Part shown: positions 1-10,063 of the stretch, in pieces
Layout: the number at the start of each line of letters is the position of its first letter
Numbering within the stretch: the first letter of the stretch is position 1
Assembly: GCF_907163135.1 (NCBI RefSeq)
Contig: NZ_CAJQUA010000001.1
Location: 1,565,001 to 1,629,000 of the forward strand
Direction: 5' to 3'
Source of the DNA: Brachymonas denitrificans
GTDB taxonomy: Bacteria; Pseudomonadota; Gammaproteobacteria; Burkholderiales; Burkholderiaceae_C
Length of the DNA: 64,000 bases
Translations under genes and position numbers: made by a program
Notes under the pieces: generated by a model
Databases searched by the model: none
Told to the model about the DNA's origin: nothing
The model's input: only the letters and a program-made list of their open reading frames with translations

Positions 1-9
1 GGCGCCGCC

Positions 10-1947
10 ATGCCGGACGACAAGGCGCCCGTCGCATTCGGCGATCCGGACGATGCAGAGGCTATCGTCCGCGCCTGGAAGCTGACTGGCTTCGAGCCCG
101 GGGAACTCGGTAACGCCCTGACCCTGCATACAGGCCCGATCGTGGCCGGGCGCGTATTGCTCCTCGTCAGTTCGTTCGTGCTGCGTCAGAAGGCACTGCG
201 CATCCGCCTGCTCGACAAGGATGGCATAACGCTGGGTTACCGCGACGTCTCGGACCCGGACCTGGTGACGGTGCGGGGCTGGCCTGTCGAGTGGACCGAC
301 CTGCAATCGCCTTGGTACGACGCGATCTGGCTGGCAGCACGGTTCATGCCGCCCGGCGCTGAAGGAAAGCTGGGGAGCTATGTCAGTGTCATTGTCGACC
401 TCAAGGGTGATTCTGCATGCCATCGTGTGGAAATCGGTCTGCGCCGGGGCAGCTATCTGGTGGATGAGCCCGCACGACTGCTGCGTCCGTTCTATCTGTG
501 CGCCATCGAAATGATGCGCGTCGGCGAAATGGAGCGCCACGATTACGACGAGACCACCGTCACACGCAACCGGGAGGCCGCTGCGGCGGTATTGGGCCCC
601 GACTCTGCCAACGAGGCCCTGCTGCTCCCCGATACGCTGTATCGCGTCGAAGCACGCTGGAGCGGCAAGGTGATCTACCAGGATGCCCGCCCCACGCCCG
701 AACAAGCTGCCGCACTGCAGGCCACCGAGCACCACAGCCACTTCTGGTTCCGCACCGACAGGCACCCCCCGCTGCGCCTGGATCCCTGGATGCTGGTGAG
801 CCTGCCCACGCCCGATGAGCGTCATTGCTTTACGGGCGATCCGCTCAGTCTGGTGTTTGCCACCCCGTCCGTCATGCGCCTGTACGAGGCCTACGGCAAG
901 AAGCTGCAAGTGCGCATCAAGGCGGCATCGTTCCGGCACCCGCCTTCGACTGTCGCCGTGCCGCACCCGTTCCCGATCACCATGGCGACCGTCCGGCCGG
1001 TGGCCGCGAGCATTGTCTCTCCGTTCGAAGAGGTGCTGTCCGAACTGGTCAGTGGCAAGAAGCTGCCTCCGGGCGCACTGGGGCCAGGCGACGCCGCCAG
1101 GACAGACCCGGACCAGAAGCACATTCCCGGCCTGGGCACGAGCAAGCCCGGCAGTGGTCTGCCCTGCATCGCCGTGGACGAAGAGCGGATCCGCCATTCG
1201 CGCGTGGACATCCCGTTCGCCCTGGATCCGTTTACCGACTACCTGATCGTGGTGGAGATGGTTGACATGCAGACGGGCACTTCAGGCACTCCGGTGGAAG
1301 TATGGCGACGCGGGTTCTCTACGGGTGCCTATGCATCGCCGCAAGCCCTGGCCACCGCCTTTCTGGGCTATCGGCCGGAGCATCGCTGCGTCAGGGCAGG
1401 GAGCATTGCGGGTCTGGCAGGCACATTTCCCGCAAGCGCATCCGGGAACAGCGTGCAGGCCGAGGGGGCCGACTTCGACACGGCACTGCAAGCCTGCGGC
1501 ATCGAGCCCAGCCTCCCGCCGAAGGAGCCGCGTGTGGTGGCTCTGTGGGAGCAGACAGGGAATACGCCGCCGCAACCCCGGGCCGTGCTGGTGGATGCGC
1601 CCGAGCCCCTGCATCGCACTCGTCAGCTGCCGACTCGCATACAGGAGCAGACGCCCGATCGGCCCTCGCGCTGGGAACTGGAGTCCCATGCCTGGCTGGC
1701 TCTGGAGGCATACCGGCCCCAGCCGGATGAAATGGTGGCCGACGACGTCTTCGACCGTGTCATCTATGCGCCCGGCGGACAGCGCGCCATCGTACTGCTC
1801 AAGCCGGATAGCCGTGGCAAGTCCTTGCAGTTGGGGCTGACGCGGACCCGGTTCAGACATCCCCACCTGGACGGCACCGACGCGGTGGATGAGAGTTACA
1901 AATTGGGCTTCGTCGGCTTGCATGCAGCCCCTTGGGAGGAAACATGA
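10..1947 (+). CDS. Large uncharacterised protein, first gene of a three-gene set (start may lie upstream of the window)
   Basis: I do not recognise this 645-residue protein. It has no obvious signal peptide, membrane segment or catalytic motif; it alternates short hydrophobic strands with proline/glycine-rich turns, which suggests a beta-rich structural or binding protein rather than an enzyme. The frame is open to the left edge of the window and no ribosome binding site is visible in the nine bases before the first ATG, so the true start could be further upstream. Its stop codon overlaps the next start in an ATGA arrangement (1944-1947), so the two proteins are translationally coupled. With the next two genes it forms a cluster of very large proteins that converges on a patatin/CHAT/metallo-beta-lactamase operon. 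Function unknown. Confidence 0.75.
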   Translation: MPDDKAPVAFGDPDDAEAIVRAWKLTGFEPGELGNALTLHTGPIVAGRVLLLVSSFVLRQKALRIRLLDKDGITLGYRDVSDPDLVTVRGWPVEWTDLQSPWYDAIWLAARFMPPGAEGKLGSYVSVIVDLKGDSACHRVEIGLRRGSYLVDEPARLLRPFYLCAIEMMRVGEMERHDYDETTVTRNREAAAAVLGPDSANEALLLPDTLYRVEARWSGKVIYQDARPTPEQAAALQATEHHSHFWFRTDRHPPLRLDPWMLVSLPTPDERHCFTGDPLSLVFATPSVMRLYEAYGKKLQVRIKAASFRHPPSTVAVPHPFPITMATVRPVAASIVSPFEEVLSELVSGKKLPPGALGPGDAARTDPDQKHIPGLGTSKPGSGLPCIAVDEERIRHSRVDIPFALDPFTDYLIVVEMVDMQTGTSGTPVEVWRRGFSTGAYASPQALATAFLGYRPEHRCVRAGSIAGLAGTFPASASGNSVQAEGADFDTALQACGIEPSLPPKEPRVVALWEQTGNTPPQPRAVLVDAPEPLHRTRQLPTRIQEQTPDRPSRWELESHAWLALEAYRPQPDEMVADDVFDRVIYAPGGQRAIVLLKPDSRGKSLQLGLTRTRFRHPHLDGTDAVDESYKLGFVGLHAAPWEET

Positions 1948-4900
1948 TGCGTCTAGTAGCTCCCCGGCAGTTCCTGCTGGATGCTGCGGTGCTGGATTGG
2001 ACCAGCATCGCGCGCCGCCGCAAGGATGACAACTCCGACTGGATGGATGACCTGCGCGAACGGGGCATCGGGAACGGGAGCACCATCCAGTTGCGCTGGA
2101 TGCTGCGCGCCGCTTCCAGCGACGAGAACGATCCCGAGCCCGCGCTGGGCATGCCGACGGAGCCCTTCCAGGTCTGGATACGCCGGCCCGTTCTGAAGGA
2201 CATGAAAGCGCTGGACTTTTTCCCGCCCGTGACCGCCCCGCTGGGAACGGTCATCCGCCTGAAGGCCCGACCCCAGGCCTACGTCCGGGTCAGCTTCGAT
2301 CTGGCCGGACAGCCCGCGCTGGCGCTGGCACTGTCCGGCCCGCCAGGGCTGGAGTCCATCGCGGCCTTCGTGGCAGTGCCTGCCGGCTCGACCAGCGTGG
2401 TGCTTGGAGCCAGCCACATCGTCGCTGTCCAGTTCGTGACGCAGTCCGGTACTCCCTGCTCCGTGCAATCCATCCAGGGCATCAGCGCTCAGGACTACGC
2501 CAACAGCGACGAGTGGAAGTTGCTGGAACTGGTAGGGCTGCCGGTCGACGGGCCACAGTGGCATGCCCACGCGGGGCGGCAAGGCATGATGGGGCACCCT
2601 CTGTCCCCGGTGGAGGCCGCGCTCGATCGCCTGCGCCGCGGTGCTGCACCCTTCGGCTGGCCCTTGGTGATGGGGAACCTGCCGGCTCCGGACTGGAAGC
2701 GCCCCGACTTCAAGGGACTGGTCTCCGACGTGGAGCAGGATCTGCTGCACGACCTGTATCAAGCCATGCAACTACCGCCACGCGACCAGGCCGCCTTCAC
2801 TCTGGAGCGCGCGGTGGAATCGCCCCAGGGCGCTTCGGGCACCATGCAGGACGCCTCCACCGCCACGTACGCTCCGCTATCCATGTTGCTCATGGGAGTG
2901 AGCACGGATCCGCTGCTGGCGCTCGCCTGCGGCTTTGGCACGGCCTACACCAGCCTGGAACTTGGGGACGCCAAGGCGGTGCATGAGGCTGCCAATCTCC
3001 GTCCGGATTTCATGGTCACGGCCCGCTGGGAAAAGGGGCTGGATGGCCAATCCGCCCCCCTGGAAATGGCGGCGTTGGCGATCCACCTCCGTCCGCCTCT
3101 CGCCATACCGTCCCCGGCGCACATGCAGGCGCTGGAGCAGAGCCTGAGCCGCCCGCCGCAACCGGACTCCAGCTGGAGTACCGGCGTGCAGATCGGGTGG
3201 GATCGCCTGCCCGAGATGCGCCTGCTGCGTCCCTGCAGTCATGCCGTGGCGCGCGGAGATCCGGCCCGACCGGCACAGCGTGCTCAGGCCGTGATGTCAC
3301 CCCGCCCCAGCGGTGGCGTCATCCCGCTGGCCCTGGTCGCCCCCCACGCCCAGGATCCCACCCCGCACCGCCTCCATGCACTCGATCCCGGCCTGGAACT
3401 GCCCCTGAGCACGGCTCCTGCCTGGGCCCGCTACGGCATCACCCTGCAGGACATCTGGGGGCAATGGAGTGCCTGGTCCGTGACCGATTTCCAGCGCGCG
3501 CAACCGCCGCTGGATCCGCCCCGTGTCCTGCACATGCAGTTGCAGGCCATTCCCAGGCAAGCCGGTCGCGTCTGCGATGGCGTACTGACGCTTGACCTGG
3601 CCGTGGACTGGAAGGTGCGCCGGCCGCAGTCGATCGAGATTGTCTGCCGCCTGTTCGATGCGCCCTTGCTCGGTGATACTCCCCTGCCCGACAGCTCCGT
3701 GCCCTCTGGCGTGCAATGGCAGGCCGGCGGCGCCATCGCCAGCCCGGTCTCCATTGCCTTCGCCGGCGATGCCGACACCCTGCCAGCAGCCGGCCCGGTC
3801 AGTATGACGTATTACGACCTGCAGGGCGACAAGCTGGTAACGCCCGGCCCGGTGGACAACGACCCGCAGCAGGATACGCGCCGCTACCGCATCCGTATCG
3901 AGGGCTTCGCGCTGGATTACAGCGCCCACCGGCATATCGGCATTGCCGTGTGGTGCCGCGTGCGCGAACGCGCCGCACCTCAGCGCGTCTCCGCCTGGCC
4001 GTCCACCCCGCCCGCAGGACCGGCGCTGGCCTTTGCGTCCGATCCGATTCCCCCGGTCCTCGATTTGCCCACGCCCGCCCTGGCCAGCCTCCCGGATGCA
4101 GCAGGTGAATGTCATGTGCGCCTGCTTCTGCCCCTGACTGTGGCTGGCGTGATCGGCTACTTTATCTACGAATCCAGCGAGAGCCAGCTACTCGGGCTGG
4201 AAGACGGCGCCTCTGCCGGGCTGGTGCAGGGCCCGGACATGCGACAGGGGCTGGCCCAGCGACTCGCCCGGGTCCTGGCGCTGATGCGCCACAAGGCGGT
4301 ACGCCAGATCTTCACCCGTCGCAACGCAAGCCCCATCGTCACCCGCTCAAGCATCGATATTGCATTGCCCCGCGGCAGCCGCGACATGCACTTTTACGTC
4401 CTCATCGGTGTCAATGCCGGCAATATCGAATCGGCATGGCCCACGGGCGAAGCGTTGATCGAGCAGGTGCAGCGTTTCGTCGCACCACAGGTCAGCATTC
4501 CGCCGGCTCCCTTGCTGGAGGTCCGGCGCATGGCGACCGGCACTCCCTCGGACTGGGCCACCCACGTCGACATCCGGAGCCAGCCCGGCGCGCAGGTGTC
4601 GCATTTCGAGCTGTTCCGTACCCGTGCAGAGGCCGCAGTCCGGTCGCTGGATGCCATGGGCCCGCCCGTGGCCACCATTTCCGGCAGCGGCAACGGCTGG
4701 ACCATGGAGCCGCTGCCAGCGCCCGATGGCGTGAGCCTGCAACGCGCCACCGGCCAGGATGACCCTGGCGGCTCCTGGAAACGGGTCTGGTACCGTGCCG
4801 TCGCCTGGGGAACCGCAGAGGATGACGAAGGAACGCTGGCAGGACGCTCGGAGCCTTCGGCAGCCGTTTCGGTCGTGATTCCTCCTGCAGCCGCGCCCGA

Positions 4901-5777
4901 CCTTTCCCCGCTCACGGCCGTCTGGCCGGGAGGCTCGCCAGACCTGGTGGAAGTACAGTTCTCCAGCACCGCCCCCTGGCAGCCCACGGCACTGGGACCG
5001 CACGAGCTGCGTGCCCATGCCAGCGCCGGCAAGACGCCCATGCTCTCCGTGGAGCTGCCGCTGGATCGCCTCCCCACAACGGCACCTGCGGCCGATTCGG
5101 GCGCGTGGCGGATCGCGCTGCCGGATGCGGGCACCACACAGTATCGGCTGCTGCTTCGCCGCGCCGACATCCAGCAGCCCGTCGCCATCTCCGTCCATCT
5201 GGTCGACCCGCTGGGGCGCACCACGGAGCGTTTGCTGGCCATTCCCGCCGGGCCGATCGACCCTGATCCCGACGTGCTGGGCCTGAATACCTTCGGCATC
5301 AGCGGCCGGGGAACGGTCATCAGCTGGCAAAGCCATGCACCGACCGAGCCCCGCAGCAGTGGCCACTACCGCCTGAGCATCACCCTGACTCCCAAGTCGA
5401 AACCTCCGGGGATCCCGCGCCCCGTGCCCAATCCGCGTTCGCCCCGCCCTGGCCGCCTCACTCCCGGCGAGTTGCTGCGCAAGCCCTGGCCCGTCGAACG
5501 CACCGTCGAGCCGGCCATCCTGCGCACGCCCAGCATCCCCGATATCGAATCGCTGACCGGCAAGCCCAAACCGCTGGTGATCACCATGAATCTGGCAGAG
5601 GTTCCCCTTGCGGGAACGCCCCAGAACCCCGTGGAGCCTGATCGTGCATGGCGGCTGGAGCGCAATGCCGGCCTTCATGGGCTCGTCAGCTACACCTTGT
5701 TTTATGCTGGCAGCCTGGATCGCGTCACCGTGAGCATCACCGCACCGGATGGACGCCACGCCCAGGCCAGCCGCTAA
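1944..5777 (+). CDS. Very large uncharacterised protein, second gene of the set
   Basis: The product is about 1277 residues and not recognised. The frame opens at a TTG at 1932, but ATG at 1944 has a GGAGGA ribosome binding site (1935-1940) and overlaps the stop of the preceding gene by four bases, so I take 1944. The sequence is rich in proline, alanine and short beta-strand-like segments. Around residues 520-1100 there are several stretches reminiscent of fibronectin/Ig-like modules (repeated W-x-R-x-R and Y-R-L-x-L patterns), but no named domain can be fixed by eye. There is no signal peptide. It sits between two other large unknown proteins with 22 bp to the next start, so the three are probably one transcript and may form one assembly. 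Which family it belongs to would need profile searching. Confidence 0.75.
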   Translation: MMRLVAPRQFLLDAAVLDWTSIARRRKDDNSDWMDDLRERGIGNGSTIQLRWMLRAASSDENDPEPALGMPTEPFQVWIRRPVLKDMKALDFFPPVTAPLGTVIRLKARPQAYVRVSFDLAGQPALALALSGPPGLESIAAFVAVPAGSTSVVLGASHIVAVQFVTQSGTPCSVQSIQGISAQDYANSDEWKLLELVGLPVDGPQWHAHAGRQGMMGHPLSPVEAALDRLRRGAAPFGWPLVMGNLPAPDWKRPDFKGLVSDVEQDLLHDLYQAMQLPPRDQAAFTLERAVESPQGASGTMQDASTATYAPLSMLLMGVSTDPLLALACGFGTAYTSLELGDAKAVHEAANLRPDFMVTARWEKGLDGQSAPLEMAALAIHLRPPLAIPSPAHMQALEQSLSRPPQPDSSWSTGVQIGWDRLPEMRLLRPCSHAVARGDPARPAQRAQAVMSPRPSGGVIPLALVAPHAQDPTPHRLHALDPGLELPLSTAPAWARYGITLQDIWGQWSAWSVTDFQRAQPPLDPPRVLHMQLQAIPRQAGRVCDGVLTLDLAVDWKVRRPQSIEIVCRLFDAPLLGDTPLPDSSVPSGVQWQAGGAIASPVSIAFAGDADTLPAAGPVSMTYYDLQGDKLVTPGPVDNDPQQDTRRYRIRIEGFALDYSAHRHIGIAVWCRVRERAAPQRVSAWPSTPPAGPALAFASDPIPPVLDLPTPALASLPDAAGECHVRLLLPLTVAGVIGYFIYESSESQLLGLEDGASAGLVQGPDMRQGLAQRLARVLALMRHKAVRQIFTRRNASPIVTRSSIDIALPRGSRDMHFYVLIGVNAGNIESAWPTGEALIEQVQRFVAPQVSIPPAPLLEVRRMATGTPSDWATHVDIRSQPGAQVSHFELFRTRAEAAVRSLDAMGPPVATISGSGNGWTMEPLPAPDGVSLQRATGQDDPGGSWKRVWYRAVAWGTAEDDEGTLAGRSEPSAAVSVVIPPAAAPDLSPLTAVWPGGSPDLVEVQFSSTAPWQPTALGPHELRAHASAGKTPMLSVELPLDRLPTTAPAADSGAWRIALPDAGTTQYRLLLRRADIQQPVAISVHLVDPLGRTTERLLAIPAGPIDPDPDVLGLNTFGISGRGTVISWQSHAPTEPRSSGHYRLSITLTPKSKPPGIPRPVPNPRSPRPGRLTPGELLRKPWPVERTVEPAILRTPSIPDIESLTGKPKPLVITMNLAEVPLAGTPQNPVEPDRAWRLERNAGLHGLVSYTLFYAGSLDRVTVSITAPDGRHAQASR

Positions 5778-5799
5778 CCCTTTGTACCGAGGTGATGCC

Positions 5800-8700
5800 A
5801 TGCCCGCAACCATTGCCACGCTGACCACGCCCTTCGCCCAGCAGCGCCTGCAGGAAGATGGCCTGACCGCGCTGGGCCTGACCATGCCGCTGTTCGCCAT
5901 GCGCTGGTCTGCCTCCAGCCAGCCTGCCACCTTTCTTGCCGACGAACTGGCGCTTGCCTTGCCCGAACCTTGTGCGCCATTCAGCGGCATGCTGGAATGG
6001 CTGGAGTCCGGCAGCGAATTCATCGATGCTTCCGGAGTGCCGATCACGGACGCCGTTGCCGTGGTGCGCCTGCACCCCCAGGCCGCGCAACGGCTCGAAC
6101 GGCTGGCCGCAGCCCGTTTCACCAGCGATGGCGTGCTGCTGCAGCCGGTCCCGGTTGCCTTTGTGGTGCGACTCGCCGACAAGCCCGACCGGACGCCCCA
6201 GCGCATGGAGGCGGGTGATGCCCTGGGCGGAGACATTCCCGCATCCGCGCTAGCCTCTTTCCACGACACGCGCGGCATGATCATCTGCCCGGTGGCCGTG
6301 GCGGCCATGCTGGCCGACCTGCTCACGGCATTGCCGGCCCTGCGCCATCCGGCCGCCACCGGCAATGCGGGAGACCAGAACGGCCTGACCACACTGGCGG
6401 CGCTGGCTACCGGCAACCATGTCATGCTGTGCAATCTGCACGGTGCACTATTCTCCCCCCTTCCCGGCACCGGCATGATCGTGCAGGGGGGAGGCAGCCC
6501 CGGCAATGCCGATACCGGACACATCACCCTGAGCCCCGGCCAGCAGCTGCAGGCCAGCAGTGCAAGCCTGCAACGCCTGCACTGGGGCTGGGCTCCGAAC
6601 GGCACGCTGGACCAGCTGCCCCTGCCGCTCCCGGGCCTGCCAACCAGTTATCCGCCGCCCCTTTTCAACGGAGTTGCTGCTCCAACTCTGGCACGCAGGT
6701 TCCTGCGCGTGTTCGTGGTGGATGCTGCCTGGCATCTGCTGGGCAACCGCAGCCTGGAGAGCATTCGCGGCATCCCCGGGGACGATGGCAATACGCCCAC
6801 CGACCTGCTGCCACCAGTACGGAACCACGTCACCCTGGATTACCTCACCGACGGCCCCGACGTCCTGGCTGCGTCGCGCCAAGTGGTGGAGCGGCTGACC
6901 AATGCGGGAGACGGTCTGGTCATGGCCTGCTCCCCACAATTCGCCCCCACCGGACTGCCGCCTGCTCCCGGCGCACCCGCACACTGGCCCGCCTTTCCCT
7001 CACCCAGCACCGCCACGTTCGGAGCCAGCCTGCCGTCTCCCGCCGCCGGACTGTCGGCACGCTGGGCCACCAGCGCATCGCTGGACGTGGTGGTGACGGT
7101 GGCCGCCGCTGCCACGCCGGCAGGCACCGGCATTCGCATCTATCCGCGCCAGTTCCAGGAAATCGTCACCTTCTCGGCAGAACCCTCGTTCCGGCGTGGC
7201 GACGGCGGCGCGGCACTGGCTGATGGTTTCAATCCCACCGAAGTCCTGCTGGCCAACCCCTTCGGGTTGCCAGAAGGCGCCAACCAGCCTCCTGATCCGA
7301 CGCTTGTCATGGATATCGTGCTGGCTGCCTCCAATGGCCGGCGCCGCCTGTTTGGCGGATTGAGCGCGGCGGTCAGCGCGCCCGGTACACCCCCCGCACC
7401 TCCCGCCTTTGGCGGGCTGGACATGCTGCCTGCGATCCCGCCCAACATGCGTGGCATCTGCCCTGTTCCGCTATTCGGCCTCAAGCCGGCAGCGGTTCCC
7501 CCGGGCGGTTCGCCCGGCAGCGTGACCGAGTTGCTGCGCAAGTTTGCGTCCGAAACCACACCGCGCACCGGCCCGCGTCTGCCGATGCAGGCACGTTTCG
7601 AAACCATCGTGGCCAGCGCGGTCGGCCCCGCCGCGCCGGATGGCGCGCTGGCCTGGCAGGCCGTGTGCACCGGAGCGCGATGGATGGACGAATCCCGCTC
7701 GGCCCGACACGCCCTGGGGAACCCCGGCAATCCCCCCGGCCCTGATGTGCATGCCAGCGGCCTGCGGGTGGATGGCCAGCTGGCCCATGACCTGGCCTGG
7801 CATGCCCTGCGCCGGGCTCGCCCGCTGTTGCCGCTGCCGGGATCTCCCGGCGTTCTGGATGGCTGGCTGCTGTTTGCTGCAGGAGACAATTTCAACCTGC
7901 CGCCAGTGCCCGCCGGGGCCGGCAGCCCGACCGGCATGGGTGCGCTGCTGCAGACGGTTGCCCCGCAATGCGAAACCCCCGAGCTTTCGCTCGCACCGGA
8001 CAGCATGTTTTCCGGCCCCGCTCCCAGCCTGCAGGCCATCACCGATGATCTGGCCGGCCGCCTGGGTATCAGCCCCTCGCCCGCCATCAGCCTGCACAAT
8101 GCCGACCGTCAGCTGGCACAGGTAAGGCGCGAATACTGGGTCTCACGCAAGGGGCGGCGCGACACCCTCTGGTCACTGCGCAGGGTACTCGCCGATGCAC
8201 GCGAACTTGTCTACATCGAGAGCGCGCAGTTTGCGCGCACCGCACAGCCCGGCCAGACGGGCGCGCATGCCATCGACCTGGTGAATGTGCTGCTGGAAAG
8301 CATGACGCAACATCCTGCCTTGTGTGTCATCGTCTGCGTTCCGCGCATGACCGACATGCAGGCCTCTCACGGCGGCTGGGTACGCCAGGCGCTGGCTGCC
8401 CGCCGTGAGGCTGCCATGGCTTTCGCGGCCAACCCCACTGTCGCCCGACGCTTTGCGCTGTTTCACCCAAGCGGTTTTCCGGGTCGCGCGGTCGCCTTGC
8501 GCGGCAGCACCGTGATTGTCGATGATGTGTACGCGCTAACGGGCAGCAGCCACTTCCGCCGGCGCGGCCTCACGTTTGACGGCGCCGCCGATCTGGCGAC
8601 GCTGGACCGTGCACTCGATCAGGGCTACAGCCGCCGCATCCGTGCCTTCCGGCGCCTGCTCATGGCAGGCCGGCTCGGGATCACACCACCAGCAGGCGCC

Positions 8701-8928
8701 AACTTGCCCCTCAGCGCCGAATGGATCCGCCTGGAGCGTCCGCGTAGCGCCTTCGCCCTGGTGCAGGACATGCTGGAGCAAGGGGGACTGGGTGTCATCC
8801 AGCCACTCTGGGAAGGGCCTGCCGACGACAGCGTGCTGCCACAGACCGCAGCGGTGGCCGATCCGGATGGCGCTGATAGCAGCAATTTCCTGCCCCTGTT
8901 TGCCACGCTGCTGGGCCCGGATGCCTGA
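5800..8928 (+). CDS. Large uncharacterised protein with phospholipase-D-like C-terminal segment
   Basis: The product is about 1042 residues. ATG 5800 is preceded by a CGAGGTG ribosome binding site and lies 22 bp after the previous stop; an upstream ATG at 5749 in the same frame overlaps the previous gene and is less likely. Residues 1-750 are unrecognised. Residues about 780-930 resemble a phospholipase D/HKD module: a strand reading LVYIESAQF, then LCVIVCVPR, then TVIVDDVYALTGSSHF, which matches the strand-turn shape of the family motif (IVDD.YA.IGSaN). The HxK pair that should precede it is not there (R-G-S instead), so either the fold is used without catalysis or the similarity is only structural. 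It is the last gene before the convergent MBL-CHAT-patatin operon, with a 17-bp gap between stop codons and no obvious terminator. Confidence 0.75.
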   Translation: MPATIATLTTPFAQQRLQEDGLTALGLTMPLFAMRWSASSQPATFLADELALALPEPCAPFSGMLEWLESGSEFIDASGVPITDAVAVVRLHPQAAQRLERLAAARFTSDGVLLQPVPVAFVVRLADKPDRTPQRMEAGDALGGDIPASALASFHDTRGMIICPVAVAAMLADLLTALPALRHPAATGNAGDQNGLTTLAALATGNHVMLCNLHGALFSPLPGTGMIVQGGGSPGNADTGHITLSPGQQLQASSASLQRLHWGWAPNGTLDQLPLPLPGLPTSYPPPLFNGVAAPTLARRFLRVFVVDAAWHLLGNRSLESIRGIPGDDGNTPTDLLPPVRNHVTLDYLTDGPDVLAASRQVVERLTNAGDGLVMACSPQFAPTGLPPAPGAPAHWPAFPSPSTATFGASLPSPAAGLSARWATSASLDVVVTVAAAATPAGTGIRIYPRQFQEIVTFSAEPSFRRGDGGAALADGFNPTEVLLANPFGLPEGANQPPDPTLVMDIVLAASNGRRRLFGGLSAAVSAPGTPPAPPAFGGLDMLPAIPPNMRGICPVPLFGLKPAAVPPGGSPGSVTELLRKFASETTPRTGPRLPMQARFETIVASAVGPAAPDGALAWQAVCTGARWMDESRSARHALGNPGNPPGPDVHASGLRVDGQLAHDLAWHALRRARPLLPLPGSPGVLDGWLLFAAGDNFNLPPVPAGAGSPTGMGALLQTVAPQCETPELSLAPDSMFSGPAPSLQAITDDLAGRLGISPSPAISLHNADRQLAQVRREYWVSRKGRRDTLWSLRRVLADARELVYIESAQFARTAQPGQTGAHAIDLVNVLLESMTQHPALCVIVCVPRMTDMQASHGGWVRQALAARREAAMAFAANPTVARRFALFHPSGFPGRAVALRGSTVIVDDVYALTGSSHFRRRGLTFDGAADLATLDRALDQGYSRRIRAFRRLLMAGRLGITPPAGANLPLSAEWIRLERPRSAFALVQDMLEQGGLGVIQPLWEGPADDSVLPQTAAVADPDGADSSNFLPLFATLLGPDA

Positions 8929-8945
8929 TACCGAGCCATCCGCCG

Positions 8946-10061
8946 TCAATCCGTGCGCTCCATGCGCAGCACCATCGGCGCATCCGGCTGCGGGTTGTAG
9001 CAAGTGCGATAGCCCAGCTCCGAACGGCGTGCATCGTCATCCCAGGGTGCCGTACGCTCGGAGCGGTAATTGAAATGCAGCTCCGGCGGCTGCACGACCG
9101 ACCGTACGATGATGCGCTCGATCGCCTCGTCGTCAGGGTGCCCGAAAATCGCCCCGTTGCTGCTGATCAGGAAGCGGGGGGACTCAATCAGCGCCAACAG
9201 GGCATCGCTGGTGTTCGACTTGCTGCCATGGTGCGCCATCTTCACGGCATCCACCTGCAGGCGCCGCTGCCCGCGCTCGCGCAACAGGCGCTTGAGCGAT
9301 GCAACGATCAGCCCCGGATGGGCATCGCCAAGCAGCAACAGGCGCATGCCGTGGTACTCCAGCAGAAAGGCAATGCTGGCCCCATTGGGCACTGCGCGAT
9401 CCGGTAGCGCCTGTCGCAACAGGCGCGCGTCCAGCTCTGGCGTGGAGCCCAGCAGCGTCTTGTCGGTGAGGTATTTCTTCTGGGTTGCCAATGCAGCCCA
9501 GGCCGCCTCCAGATCGCCTGGCGCAAACCGGGTCAGCGTCTTGCGCCACATCTCGCGCATGCGGTCGAGTTTGGCCCGTGTCGGCGACAACAGCGTCAGT
9601 GTGGGGCCGTTCTTCAGCGTGATGCGTGGCAGTGGTCCCTCCTCCGGCACCACTACGGCATCGCCGCCAAAGGCCTTGTTCCAGCGTCCTGCGCCAAGCC
9701 GGTTCTCGATCAGCGCACTGAAGAACTCCCCCTGGTTCGCCCCCAGGGTCTGCTGCTCCAGATGCTTCCAGCCGTTGAACCACACATCCCGCACATCGAA
9801 CTGCCAGGCCGGACGCGGTTGTGCAAACAGCCGCACCAGACCGTCGACATGATCGGTATCCACATGCGTCAGCACCATCAATTCGAACAGGCGATCCCCT
9901 TCCGGCAACTGTTCCATGCGACGCTGCAGTGCAGCGTAGGCACCGATCGGGCCCCCATCAATCAACAGGCGCCGCGCCACCGCACCACGGCCGTACTCGA
10001 TCCACAGACAATCACCGTGCAGGGCCGGCAGCATCTCGATCTGCAGGAAATAGGGATCCAT
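8946..10061 (-). CDS. ComEC-type metallo-beta-lactamase-fold hydrolase
   Basis: The 371-residue protein carries the metal-binding signature HVDTDH at residues 66-71 (the HxDxDH variant typical of the soluble ComEC/Rec2-like branch), preceded by a strand ending in LIDGG (residues 33-37), and a later AHHGSKSNTS segment matching the HHGS motif of that branch. It has no membrane segments, so it is a free hydrolase, probably acting on a phosphodiester or similar substrate. ATG 10061 follows the CHAT gene's stop by two bases, with GGAGG about ten bases upstream, so it is the last gene of the patatin-CHAT-MBL operon; a longer frame reaching 10139 would overlap the CHAT gene by 76 bases and is unlikely. 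The substrate is not inferable. Similar hydrolases do occur in bacterial defence and toxin loci. Confidence 0.88.
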   Translation of the reverse strand: MDPYFLQIEMLPALHGDCLWIEYGRGAVARRLLIDGGPIGAYAALQRRMEQLPEGDRLFELMVLTHVDTDHVDGLVRLFAQPRPAWQFDVRDVWFNGWKHLEQQTLGANQGEFFSALIENRLGAGRWNKAFGGDAVVVPEEGPLPRITLKNGPTLTLLSPTRAKLDRMREMWRKTLTRFAPGDLEAAWAALATQKKYLTDKTLLGSTPELDARLLRQALPDRAVPNGASIAFLLEYHGMRLLLLGDAHPGLIVASLKRLLRERGQRRLQVDAVKMAHHGSKSNTSDALLALIESPRFLISSNGAIFGHPDDEAIERIIVRSVVQPPELHFNYRSERTAPWDDDARRSELGYRTCYNPQPDAPMVLRMERTD

Positions 10062-10063
10062 CT

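Noticed and set aside
4347-6605. 752-codon minus-strand frame opposite the second and third large unknown genes
   Set aside because: It runs across a gene boundary on the other strand, shows low-complexity composition and has no convincing ribosome binding site.
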